Origin: Leptospiraceae bacterium
GTDB taxonomy: Bacteria > Spirochaetota > Leptospiria > Turneriellales > Turneriellaceae
Length of the DNA stretch: 5,377 bases
NCBI GenBank assembly: GCA_016788945.1
Contig: JAEUSA010000235.1
Location: 1-5,377 of the forward strand
Direction: 5' to 3'
Of the stretch, positions 1 to 5,377 are shown in pieces. How positions within the stretch are numbered: the first letter of the stretch is position 1; each line of letters opens with the position of its first letter. The position numbers and the translations under genes are program-made. The notes beneath the pieces were generated by a model. The model searched no databases and had not been told where the DNA came from. It was given only the letters and a program-made list of their open reading frames with translations.

Positions 1-2
1 AG

Positions 3-26
3 AAAACCGCAAGCCTCGCGGTTTTT
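3..26 (+). terminator. Probable intrinsic terminator hairpin, left edge
   Basis: AAAACCGC (3-10) pairs perfectly with GCGGTTTT (18-25) around a 7-nt loop, and T26 completes a run of five T (22-26). The stem has a GC-rich core and an A-run before it, the layout of an intrinsic terminator that can work in both directions. It would close a gene to the left of the window, which is not visible. Its right arm can pair instead with 31-39, so this fold competes with the neighbouring one. The assignment is inferred from structure only. Confidence 0.5.
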
Positions 27-31
27 AGGAA

Positions 32-68
32 AAAACCGCTGCTAAAGCGCTTCGCTGCCTGCGGTTTT
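32..68. repeat. Second copy of the AAAACCGC/GCGGTTTT inverted repeat
   Basis: AAAACCGC (32-39) and GCGGTTTT (61-68) repeat the arms of the hairpin at 3-25 exactly, here around a 21-nt loop. The loop contains a small nested stem, AGCG (46-49) with CGCT (53-56). The right arm ends in four T, so it could act as a back-up terminator for leftward-lying genes. It could equally be a duplicated palindromic intergenic repeat. Confidence 0.4.
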
Positions 69-190
69 CATGAGTATGGAATTATTGTGGCGGCTGCCCC
101 GTTCGCCGCGTACCCACAAAACGCGCCCGCACCCGTAAAAAACCCACAAGTTGTATACAGCGTATACAAGCTGCAATATCTGCCACTTCG
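69..190. other. Non-coding leader of the regulator gene
   Basis: No convincing gene lies here. An ATG at 70 opens only a 22-codon frame without a ribosome binding site. The stretch carries a spaced direct repeat, ACCCACAA at 112-119 and 142-149, and the palindromic operator at 151-169. The promoter of the regulator gene must lie here or further left. A weak candidate is TTGTAT (151-156) and CAATAT (174-179) with a 17-nt spacer, each matching consensus at only three of six positions. Confidence 0.5.
151..169. promoter_or_regulatory. Operator O1, likely bound by the adjacent TetR protein
   Basis: The site is a perfect inverted repeat of two 8-bp arms around a 3-nt spacer: TTGTATAC-AGC-GTATACAA. 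It ends 21 nt before the GTG start of the TetR-family gene. A closely related copy stands at 796-814, and 15 of the 17 central positions are identical. A 19-bp palindrome next to a TetR gene is the usual layout for autorepression in that family. The sequence and its repetition are seen directly; binding by this regulator is inferred. Confidence 0.78.
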
Positions 191-796
191 GTGCGCCACA
201 AAAAGAACACCTCGCGTGAAGGCATTCTCGATGCCGCCATAAAACTCTATCTCAGCGGCGGATTAAAAGCCCTGAGCATGCGCCGCATTGCGCGTGAGCT
301 GAGATTAACCCCGATGGCCCTGTACCGGCATTTTAGAAACAAAGACGCCGTATTGATCGCACTCGTCGACCGCGGTTTTACCTTGTTCGGTGAATACCAG
401 CTGCGAGCACTCGCGGGAAAAACGGCCTCAGAACGACTGCTACTCGCAGGCCAGGCTTTTCTCGACTTCACACTCGAAAATCCGCAGTTTTTCAAGGTGA
501 TCTTTATGGCGCCCGACATTTTCGCCGAAGTCGAACTACCTACCGAAATCGACGCGCGCGCCAGGCAAACCTACCAGTTTCTGATCGATCGGGTCAATGA
601 AGGCATGCGTGAGGGGTTTCTTAAATCGGGTGATGCGGAAGGAATGGCAAAATCGATCTGGGCCATGAGCCACGGTCTCGCTTCTCTCTACCTTGGGCAA
701 ATGTTAGAAACGAACGAAGACGGGTTCCGCTCTATTTTTATGAACGCCTTCATGCATCTCGGAACCGGAATATTCGTTGACGGGCCAACCGCTTAA
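191..796 (+). CDS. TetR/AcrR-family transcriptional regulator
   Basis: The 201-residue product is a one-component repressor of normal TetR length. The N-terminal DNA-binding domain (about 7-52) has the family helix-turn-helix, with S29-MRRIARELRLT-P41 followed by the recognition segment MALYRHFRNKD (42-52). The C-terminal ligand and dimer domain carries W157 and H161-G162 in a WAMSHGLASL stretch, matching the WHG-type TetR C-terminal domain (TetR_C_33 group). The ligand is unknown. The GTG at 191 is chosen because the reading frame has no ATG, GTG or TTG between it and the operator, and because protein similarity begins here. No Shine-Dalgarno sequence precedes it, which is unusual. Palindromes on both sides (151-169 and 796-814) suggest it represses itself and the transport genes 16 nt downstream. 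Confidence 0.93.
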   Translation: MRHKKNTSREGILDAAIKLYLSGGLKALSMRRIARELRLTPMALYRHFRNKDAVLIALVDRGFTLFGEYQLRALAGKTASERLLLAGQAFLDFTLENPQFFKVIFMAPDIFAEVELPTEIDARARQTYQFLIDRVNEGMREGFLKSGDAEGMAKSIWAMSHGLASLYLGQMLETNEDGFRSIFMNAFMHLGTGIFVDGPTA

Positions 797-806
797 TGTG
801 TACAGT
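777..806 (+). promoter_or_regulatory. Candidate internal promoter for the ABC transport genes
   Basis: TTGACG (777-782) matches the sigma-70 -35 consensus at five of six positions. After an 18-nt spacer, TACAGT (801-806) matches the -10 consensus at four of six. Transcription would begin about 7 nt later, at or very near A813, the first base of the ATPase start codon, giving a leaderless mRNA. The -10 box lies within the second operator, so a bound repressor would block it. This is an inference from sequence match and position. Confidence 0.42.
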
Positions 807-814
807 GTATACAT
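796..814. promoter_or_regulatory. Operator O2, second copy of the TetR-type palindrome
   Basis: ATGTGTAC-AGT-GTATACAT has the same 8-3-8 geometry as the site at 151-169, with a single mismatched pair between its arms (G800). Its central 17 bases match the first site at 15 positions. It overlaps the last base of the regulator stop codon and the first two bases of the ATPase ATG, and it covers the candidate -10 box. This placement is suited to repressing the transport genes separately from the regulator. Confidence 0.72.
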
Positions 815-1535
815 GAGTACTCCTGTTGTTGATCTGCAGGCCGTCCACAAAACATACCCGCTCGGCGAATATGAAGTGAAGGCGTTACGCGGCGTCGATT
901 TGAAGATCGCCGAAGGCGAATTTACTGTCATCATGGGGCCGTCGGGCTCGGGCAAAAGTACGCTGCTTAACCTGCTTGGTTGCATCGATCTCGCGAGTTC
1001 TGGCAGCGTCGCGGTGTGCGGTCACGACACGGCGCACAAGAATGAAAAAGAACTCGCGGAGATTAGGCGAGATAATATCGGCTTCATTTTTCAGGCGTTC
1101 AACCTGATACCCGTACTTTCTGTTTATGAGAATGTGGAGTATGCGTTGATACTCAAAAAAACTCCTGAAGCCGAACGCGATGAATGGGTGCGCCAAATCA
1201 TCGAACAGGTTGGGCTCACCCCTCATATGCACCACAGACCGAACCAGCTCTCGGGAGGGCAACGCCAGCGTGTGGCGATAGCCCGTGCACTCGTGACACG
1301 ACCGCGTATCGTGCTGGCTGATGAACCGACGGCCAACCTTGATTCTGAAACCGGCAAATCTATTCTGCGGCTCATGCAGCAGATGAACGACATCTACAAA
1401 ACGACGTTTATCTTCGCGACGCATGATCCCGATGTGTTGTCGTTCGCGCGGCGAACGATACGCATTCATGACGGCAAAATTGAACACGACCACGCTGCCA
1501 AAAAGACGGCCTCGGCGCGCCGCAAGGGGAAATAG
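813..1535 (+). CDS. ABC transporter ATPase, LolD/MacB type
   Basis: The 240-residue cytoplasmic ATPase would energise the permease encoded next. All hallmark motifs are intact: A-loop Y15, Walker [10 protein letters not shown] (42-50), Q-loop Q94 in [11 protein letters not shown], signature LSGGQ (146-150), Walker B IVLADE (166-171) with catalytic E171, D-loop NLD (175-177) and switch H204. The Q-loop context and overall length match the LolD/MacB/FtsE group, which works with FtsX-fold permeases by a mechanotransmission mechanism. The C-terminus is a basic tail, [14 protein letters not shown] 813 is preferred over the in-frame TTG 777 because the extra 12 residues would overlap the regulator gene, translate the operator, and lie outside the conserved domain. 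No Shine-Dalgarno sequence precedes 813. The specific LolD name is not assigned because the partner permease is not a clear LolC/LolE pair. Confidence 0.93.
   Translation: MSTPVVDLQAVHKTYPLGEYEVKALRGVDLKIAEGEFTVIMGPSGSGKSTLLNLLGCIDLASSGSVAVCGHDTAHKNEKELAEIRRDNIGFIFQAFNLIPVLSVYENVEYALILKKTPEAERDEWVRQIIEQVGLTPHMHHRPNQLSGGQRQRVAIARALVTRPRIVLADEPTANLDSETGKSILRLMQQMNDIYKTTFIFATHDPDVLSFARRTIRIHDGKIEHDHAAKKTASARRKGK
1525..1530 (+). promoter_or_regulatory. Ribosome binding site that sets the permease start
   Basis: AGGGGA lies 6 nt before ATG 1537, inside the last codons of the ATPase gene. It supports 1537 rather than the in-frame ATG at 1423, which would add 38 residues read out of frame across the ATPase gene. 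Confidence 0.7.
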
Positions 1536-1536
1536 C

Positions 1537-2802
1537 ATGAAAAAATTTCGTATTCCGACGAGCGTCAAGATCGCGTTTCGAAATGTGTTCCGTAACCGCA
1601 GGCGCACATTATTAACTCTGTCATCGATTGTACTCGGCTCTGCCGCGATCATTGATTTTGACGGCTATAGAAATTTCGCCGACTGGGGTCTGCGCGAAAT
1701 GTATATCCGTTCACAGCTTGGCCATCTGCAGATCTACAAAAAGGGTTACCGCGCCTCCAAAGGGATGAATCCCTTTGCTTATCTGATAGCGAATTCTGAA
1801 GATATCAAGAAGACGATTGCAGACACTCTCGGCGATAGACTGAAGGTCGTTACTGCACGACTCGAACTCAATGGTCTCATCACCAAAGGCGGCCAGTCCT
1901 ATAACTTCATCGCCACAGGCATCGAAGTTGAAGCCGAACAGCGCATGTCGATGCTTGACGACGGCCGCAGCAGCGCACTCAAAGTGCGTCGGGGCCAGGC
2001 GCTCACAGGGCAGGAGGTCGGTTCTGTGTTGCTCGGTAACGAACTGTGCGATGCGCTCGGTGTCGCAGAAGGCGATCTGCTGAGTCTGATGGGGGCCAGC
2101 GCCATCGGAGCACTGAACGCTACGGATCTTGTCTGGAAAGGATGCTTCTCCACAGTGTCAAAAGAGTATGACAAGGTTGCTGCTATCATGCCACTTGCCG
2201 ATGCCAAGCGCTTCTCGGCGACCGAAGACGTGCTAAAACTCGTCGTGATGCTCAAAGACACCGATATGACGGCAAAGGCGCGGCAAGATCTCGAAGCCGC
2301 GTTCGCCGCAAAAGGTTATGACCTTGAAATGGTATCGTGGCATGAACTTGCCGATTATTACAAACAGGTGATGGTATTTTTAGGTGGCATGTTCATGGTC
2401 ATCGCGACGATTATTGTTTTTGTGGTGGTTTTTTCGATCGTCAATACGCTGACGATGTCGGTGTTCGAACGCGTGCAAGAGATAGGCACAATCAGGGCGA
2501 TGGGCGCCGAAGGGGGTTCGATCGTTAAACTGTTTGTCATCGAAGGTATCATGCTGGGCCTCATCGGTGGGGCAATCGGCATGCTGTTCGGTGGCGCCGT
2601 CGGGGTAATCGTCAACCATGCGAAAATACTGCTGCCACCGCCACCCGGTAGCAGCGAGGGTTTTCTGCTGCAACTGCGGCTTTACCCTTCGAGCTTTGCC
2701 ATCGGTTTTATGATTGCTCTGGTCTCAAGCTTTGTTGCGTCGATTTATCCGGCGATGAAGGCGGCGAAACTGCGCGTCGTCGACGCACTACGACACGTAT
2801 AA
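1537..2802 (+). CDS. ABC transporter permease, FtsX/MacB fold (LolE-like)
   Basis: This 421-residue inner-membrane protein has the four-segment FtsX topology. An amphipathic N-terminus (SVKIAFRNVFRNRRRT) precedes TM1 (about 24-41). A large periplasmic domain follows (about 45-275), resembling the MacB periplasmic core, with GHLQIYKKGY near its start. TM2 (about 278-302), TM3 (about 338-360) and TM4 (about 386-404) come last. The coupling segment after TM2, FERVQEIGTIRAMGA (310-324), and the C-terminal YPAMKAAKLRVVDALR are typical of this family, known from LolC/LolE and MacB. A tetraproline stretch, P367-P370, lies in the periplasmic loop between TM3 and TM4. The gene starts 1 nt after the ATPase stop, so it is probably translationally coupled. 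Only one permease gene is present, so a homodimer with two ATPases is likely. The substrate is unknown; the following LolA-like gene points to a lipoprotein or lipid-like cargo extracted from the inner membrane. Confidence 0.9.
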   Translation: MKKFRIPTSVKIAFRNVFRNRRRTLLTLSSIVLGSAAIIDFDGYRNFADWGLREMYIRSQLGHLQIYKKGYRASKGMNPFAYLIANSEDIKKTIADTLGDRLKVVTARLELNGLITKGGQSYNFIATGIEVEAEQRMSMLDDGRSSALKVRRGQALTGQEVGSVLLGNELCDALGVAEGDLLSLMGASAIGALNATDLVWKGCFSTVSKEYDKVAAIMPLADAKRFSATEDVLKLVVMLKDTDMTAKARQDLEAAFAAKGYDLEMVSWHELADYYKQVMVFLGGMFMVIATIIVFVVVFSIVNTLTMSVFERVQEIGTIRAMGAEGGSIVKLFVIEGIMLGLIGGAIGMLFGGAVGVIVNHAKILLPPPPGSSEGFLLQLRLYPSSFAIGFMIALVSSFVASIYPAMKAAKLRVVDALRHV

Positions 2803-2811
2803 GGAGAATTT

Positions 2812-3543
2812 ATGAAACGATTGTTGGCTTTAGCCTGTATCACCGTCTGCGCTTTCGGCACGCTCAGTGCCGAAAGCGCAGACGGTATTGTCGCCAAGGC
2901 AGACGCGGTGCGGGGGCCCGCGGGGTCTTTCCGCATGAAGATCAAAGTAATCTCGCAACGGCCCGATCAGGCCGAGCAAGAAATTTTCCTAGAGACCTAT
3001 GTAAAAGACCGCACGACCTCTGTTGTGAAATTTGTAAATCCACCACGCGAAAAAGGCAAAGCAATGCTGATGGTGAACGACGATCTTTGGATGTATATCC
3101 CCGGCTCAAAACGCACTTTTCGTATCTCGCCGCAGCAGCGACTGATCGGCGACGTCTCTAATGCCGACGTGGCACGGGTCAACTATGCAGAAGACTACCA
3201 TGCAAAAATTATCAAAGCACATGAGACGGTCGAGGGCAAAGATTGTTATCTGATCGAATTGACGGCGAAGACGAAAGTGAGCTACAACCGCATTCACTAC
3301 TGGGTGGAACACGGTACCTACCGGCCGATTAAAGCCACGTTCTTCGCTGTTTCGGGTAAACCGCTGAAATACGCCACGTACAAAGGCTACAAACAGGTCG
3401 CCGGAGCCACACGCCCGACGGTCGTCTACATCGTCGACGGCATCAAACCCGAATGGAAGAGTGAAATCCACTACACTTCGATGGGCACAAAATCGTTTCC
3501 CGACAGCATTTTTCAGCAATCAGCTCTGCCCGATCTGAGGTAA
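2812..3543 (+). CDS. LolA-like outer membrane lipoprotein-sorting family protein
   Basis: This 243-residue exported protein probably carries hydrophobic cargo between the membranes. A signal peptide is clear: MKRLL, a hydrophobic core to about residue 18, and likely cleavage after A20 (LSA/ES). The mature part has the pattern of the LolA-like family (COG2834; Pfam LolA_like group), with alternating strands, FVNPPREKGKAMLM, then DDLWMYIPGSKRTFRI (90-105), SPQQR (106-110) and GDVSNADVARVNYAEDY (113-129). The LolA fold is an open half-barrel that shields acyl chains. No convincing lipobox is present, although cysteines sit at 9 and 13. A strong AAGGAGA ribosome binding site (2801-2807) overlaps the permease stop and sits 4 nt before the ATG. 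Codons 11-25 are exactly covered by a perfect inverted repeat. Family membership is fairly sure; the cargo is inferred from context. Confidence 0.85.
   Translation: MKRLLALACITVCAFGTLSAESADGIVAKADAVRGPAGSFRMKIKVISQRPDQAEQEIFLETYVKDRTTSVVKFVNPPREKGKAMLMVNDDLWMYIPGSKRTFRISPQQRLIGDVSNADVARVNYAEDYHAKIIKAHETVEGKDCYLIELTAKTKVSYNRIHYWVEHGTYRPIKATFFAVSGKPLKYATYKGYKQVAGATRPTVVYIVDGIKPEWKSEIHYTSMGTKSFPDSIFQQSALPDLR
2842..2886. repeat. Perfect 20-bp inverted repeat inside the LolA-like gene
   Basis: Bases 2842-2861 are the exact reverse complement of 2867-2886, with a 5-nt loop GCTCA (2862-2866). Thirteen of the 20 pairs are G-C, so a very stable RNA hairpin is expected. The element is 45 nt long and coincides exactly with codons 11-25, which encode the end of the signal-peptide core, the cleavage site and the first mature residues. 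It begins 30 nt after the start codon, beyond the initiating ribosome footprint. No second copy was found in the window. Its role is unknown. Confidence 0.92.
3537..3540 (+). promoter_or_regulatory. Ribosome binding site supporting a GTG start
   Basis: GAGG lies 6 nt before GTG 3547 and directly before the stop codon of the LolA-like gene. It supports GTG 3547, which gives a protein that begins with a good signal peptide (MRRLLALCLF). The arrangement suggests translational coupling of the two envelope proteins. Confidence 0.6.
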
Positions 3544-3546
3544 CAG

Positions 3547-4953
3547 GTGCGCCGCCTACTCGCGCTGTGTCTCTTCTGCTGCGGCGCGGCGGTCTTTGCG
3601 GCAGAAGAGGCAACTGACGAAGACGAAATAAAGTCGCAATGGCATTTTCTGCTGCGTGAAGAGCCCGGCATCGGCCTAAAGCGCAGCGACTCTCTGCTCA
3701 ACCCCGACGATATTCTCGGATTTCCCCGCCTACAGAACCGCGTGTTAGCGAGCGTCGACGCCAAAATTCCGCTGATCAAAGGCGGCGGTGTGAACCCGAT
3801 CGGTGAACTCGTCATTGCCGACACATTTCTTTATCTACAACATGAAGGCAGCGAGCCGACGATTGCAAAACCGCAGATCGCCGATGCGCGCAATTTTCTC
3901 AAAGAACTCTACTTCAATGTGCGGCCGCGCGAGTTCTGGCTCATCACCCTCGGGCGCCGCAACATCACCGACGGTGTCGGCTATTCGCGCAACGTGGTGG
4001 ATTTTCTGGCGAACCCGACAACGTTACCGGGCGCAAATTTTGATAACCGTTACCGCATCAAGAACCGTGAGGGCTCCATTCTGCTCCGTAATGAGTTTTT
4101 ATGGAAGGGGGGTGCCGCTTCTTACACTTACGTACCCGAAATCGGCGTCAGCAGTGCCGAAGACGCGAAGCTGCGTACCGAAATCGACCGGCTGACACAG
4201 TTTAACCGCAACGCCGCGCATTGGTTGAAGGTGTATCAATTCGCCGGCGGTTTTGATATTTCGCTGCACTACTTCTATCAGCGTCGCCATAACGTCGGCC
4301 TTTCGCTGGCAAAGGTATTGGGCGAAGCGCTCGAACTGCACGGCGAAGCTCGCCTGCAGCGCGGCAGTTCTTTGCTCGACCCTGTCAAGTTATCGGAAGA
4401 TACCTATTTTGCGGGTAACATTGTCGCACCCGCACTGTATAGCTTTGAAAACCGCCCCGATGATACCTGGTACCTGCGTGGCCTGATCGGTGCGCAATAT
4501 ACTTTCGAGAATAAGCTGAACCTGTCTGCCGAGTATTATCATAATGGCGAAGGATATTCGCCATCACGGCTCAATACTCTGTACAACGGCCTTGAACTTG
4601 CCAATGCGCGTTACGCCAGTTCGGCTTTTGTTTTACCACAGGGAAATCCGTACCGGTTGTTTTTGCTTTCTGCAAACCTCAATTTCAACTATCTTTCCAT
4701 GGGCCAGCACTACGCCTTTATGCGCCTTGCCGACCCCGAGTTTTTTCGCTCGAATAAATGGGAGGCCGCGGCGTACACGAGCGTAATGCTCAGCGATGGG
4801 TCGGGCATGACTGCCGGTGAGCTGATCTACAAAATTAATGATCGTTTTGAATTACAAATGCTCGTGAACGGCTTTTTCGGCAGCAAACGTACCGAGGGCG
4901 GCTTGTTCTACCAGGGTATGGCCGCGCTGCTGGCGCTTGAAGTACAATTCTGA
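3547..4953 (+). CDS. Putative outer-membrane beta-barrel protein, family not recognised
   Basis: This is a 468-residue exported protein. It has a signal peptide with RR at 2-3, a hydrophobic core LLALCLFCCGAAVF and likely cleavage near A18/A19. An acidic mature start follows (EEATDEDE, about 20-27). The body has many short stretches of alternating hydrophobic and polar residues rich in Tyr, Phe and Trp with polar turns, for example the region around WYLRGLIGAQYTF (about 308-320) followed by LNLSAEYYHNGEGYSP. It ends in LLALEVQF, whose terminal Phe and alternating pattern match the C-terminal signal read by the BAM machinery. There is no long hydrophobic helix beyond the signal peptide. As the last gene of the cluster, 3 nt after the LolA-like gene, it is a good candidate for the outer-membrane receptor or exit channel of the system. 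Alternatives are an unrelated porin or a peripheral beta-rich protein. I do not recognise the family. Confidence 0.75.
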   Translation: MRRLLALCLFCCGAAVFAAEEATDEDEIKSQWHFLLREEPGIGLKRSDSLLNPDDILGFPRLQNRVLASVDAKIPLIKGGGVNPIGELVIADTFLYLQHEGSEPTIAKPQIADARNFLKELYFNVRPREFWLITLGRRNITDGVGYSRNVVDFLANPTTLPGANFDNRYRIKNREGSILLRNEFLWKGGAASYTYVPEIGVSSAEDAKLRTEIDRLTQFNRNAAHWLKVYQFAGGFDISLHYFYQRRHNVGLSLAKVLGEALELHGEARLQRGSSLLDPVKLSEDTYFAGNIVAPALYSFENRPDDTWYLRGLIGAQYTFENKLNLSAEYYHNGEGYSPSRLNTLYNGLELANARYASSAFVLPQGNPYRLFLLSANLNFNYLSMGQHYAFMRLADPEFFRSNKWEAAAYTSVMLSDGSGMTAGELIYKINDRFELQMLVNGFFGSKRTEGGLFYQGMAALLALEVQF

Positions 4954-4975
4954 TTTTCGCATGGCCTGTACATCG
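4954..4975. other. Short convergent intergenic gap without a clear terminator
   Basis: Only 22 nt separate the stop codons of the two convergent genes. CGCATGGC (4958-4965) can pair with GCC-A-ATGCG (4979-4987) with one bulged A, but no T-run follows on either strand. Transcripts from the two sides probably overlap or end in an atypical way. Confidence 0.4.
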
Positions 4976-5377
4976 TCAGCCAATGCGCCGCAAGAACAGG
5001 AGCAACAATATAGGCAGCGCCGCAAGCATCAGCGCTGAATGAAAATATGAAAAATGTTCCGCGAGATGGGTGCTCGCGACGGGTCCGATGAACATACCAA
5101 GTGTATACGCCCATTGCCCGGAAGAAAATGCCACGCCGTAAGACTCTGATTTACTCTCGGCAACTGCATCGGCCACGCGCGCCACAACCGGAATCACGAA
5201 TAATCCTGTAGCGAAACCAAACACCGCCAAAACAGAAAAAAGCAAAACGACATTGTGATGCGCGATAAAGGTAGCCGCAAAAGCAACGCAACTCAGCGCG
5301 ACACCGGAATAGATGACGAGGTTACCGCGGTAACGCGCCGTCAGTGGCAAAGCCAACACGTAATACGCCGTGGTAAT
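4976..5377 (-). CDS. Major facilitator superfamily transporter, C-terminal part (5' end outside window)
   Basis: On the - strand 133 residues are visible and the frame stays open to the window edge, so the start lies beyond 5377. The GTG codon at 5357-5359 is in frame but is unlikely to be the start, because upstream residues (ITTAYYV) continue the same protein. The visible part has four hydrophobic helices: IYSGVALSCVAFAATFI, VVLLFSVLAVFGFATGLFVIPVV, a segment containing WAYTLGMFIGPVAS, and ALMLAALPILLLLF. An RYRGNL cytoplasmic loop precedes the first, recalling the RxGR-type loop motif of this superfamily. This corresponds to about TM9-12 of a 12-helix inner-membrane secondary transporter. 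It converges on the + strand cluster and has no visible copy of the cluster's full operator, so co-regulation is not indicated. The substrate cannot be told. Confidence 0.82.
   Translation of the reverse strand: MTTAYYVLALPLTARYRGNLVIYSGVALSCVAFAATFIAHHNVVLLFSVLAVFGFATGLFVIPVVARVADAVAESKSESYGVAFSSGQWAYTLGMFIGPVASTHLAEHFSYFHSALMLAALPILLLLFLRRIG

Noticed and set aside
70..138. 22-codon frame starting at ATG 70
   Set aside because: There is no Shine-Dalgarno sequence, it is very short, and its content is Arg/Pro-rich as expected of random GC-rich DNA.
777..812. TTG start giving the ATPase 12 extra N-terminal residues
   Set aside because: It overlaps the regulator gene and would translate the operator. 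The TTGACG is better explained as a -35 box, and the conserved domain begins just after ATG 813.
1423..1536. N-terminal extension of the permease from ATG 1423
   Set aside because: It would be read out of frame across the conserved ATPase end. It is Arg-rich with no permease similarity, and a good ribosome binding site precedes ATG 1537.
885..1652. Long open frame (255 codons) on the - strand
   Set aside because: It lies opposite the ATPase gene, whose motifs are all intact. The translated product shows no recognisable domain and no ribosome binding site. It is a shadow of codon bias.
4544..4564. 8-bp hairpin ATGGCGAA/TTCGCCAT with a 5-nt loop in the barrel gene
   Set aside because: A hairpin of this size is expected by chance in several kilobases, and no regulatory position is apparent.
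5102..5108. TGTATAC half-site inside the transporter gene
   Set aside because: No matching second arm at the 3-nt spacing is present, and it lies within coding sequence far from the start. It is probably chance.
5321..5334. Perfect 14-bp palindrome GTTACCGCGGTAAC
   Set aside because: About one palindrome of this length is expected in every few such windows. It lies in the transporter codons for the RYRGNL loop and has no repeat or positional support.

Overview
The window holds a compact, co-directional five-gene cluster on the + strand (about 191-4953) and the 3' end of a convergent gene on the - strand (4976-5377). LolA-like and outer-membrane-protein-like products show a diderm (Gram-negative type) bacterium. 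By eye the GC content is near 50-55 %. I cannot fix the taxon from the sequence. A moderately GC-rich diderm such as a Turneriella-like spirochaete would fit, but that is only an impression.

Layout. Positions 1-68 hold overlapping inverted repeats that look like a terminator region for whatever lies to the left. Positions 69-190 are non-coding and contain a near-ideal palindromic operator (151-169). Then follow a TetR-family regulator (191-796), a LolD/MacB-type ABC ATPase (813-1535), an FtsX/MacB-fold permease with four membrane segments (1537-2802), a secreted LolA-like 'outer membrane lipoprotein-sorting' protein (2812-3543) and a 468-residue protein with a signal peptide and a C-terminal Phe that looks like an outer-membrane beta-barrel (3547-4953). 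Gaps between the five genes are 16, 1, 9 and 3 nt, so they very likely form one operon. The convergent gene encodes the last part of a major-facilitator transporter.

How it fits together. A second copy of the operator (796-814) lies between the regulator and the ABC genes and covers the ATPase start codon. The regulator therefore probably controls both its own transcription and the transport genes. The four structural genes supply, in order, a cytoplasmic motor, an inner-membrane extruder, a periplasmic LolA-fold carrier and an outer-membrane endpoint. Together they read as a dedicated, ligand-inducible route that moves a lipid, lipoprotein or other hydrophobic cargo across the envelope. The cargo is unknown.

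The most striking non-coding signal is a perfect 20-bp inverted repeat with a 5-nt loop (2842-2886). It lies in phase inside the signal-peptide and cleavage-site codons of the LolA-like gene and is far beyond chance expectation.
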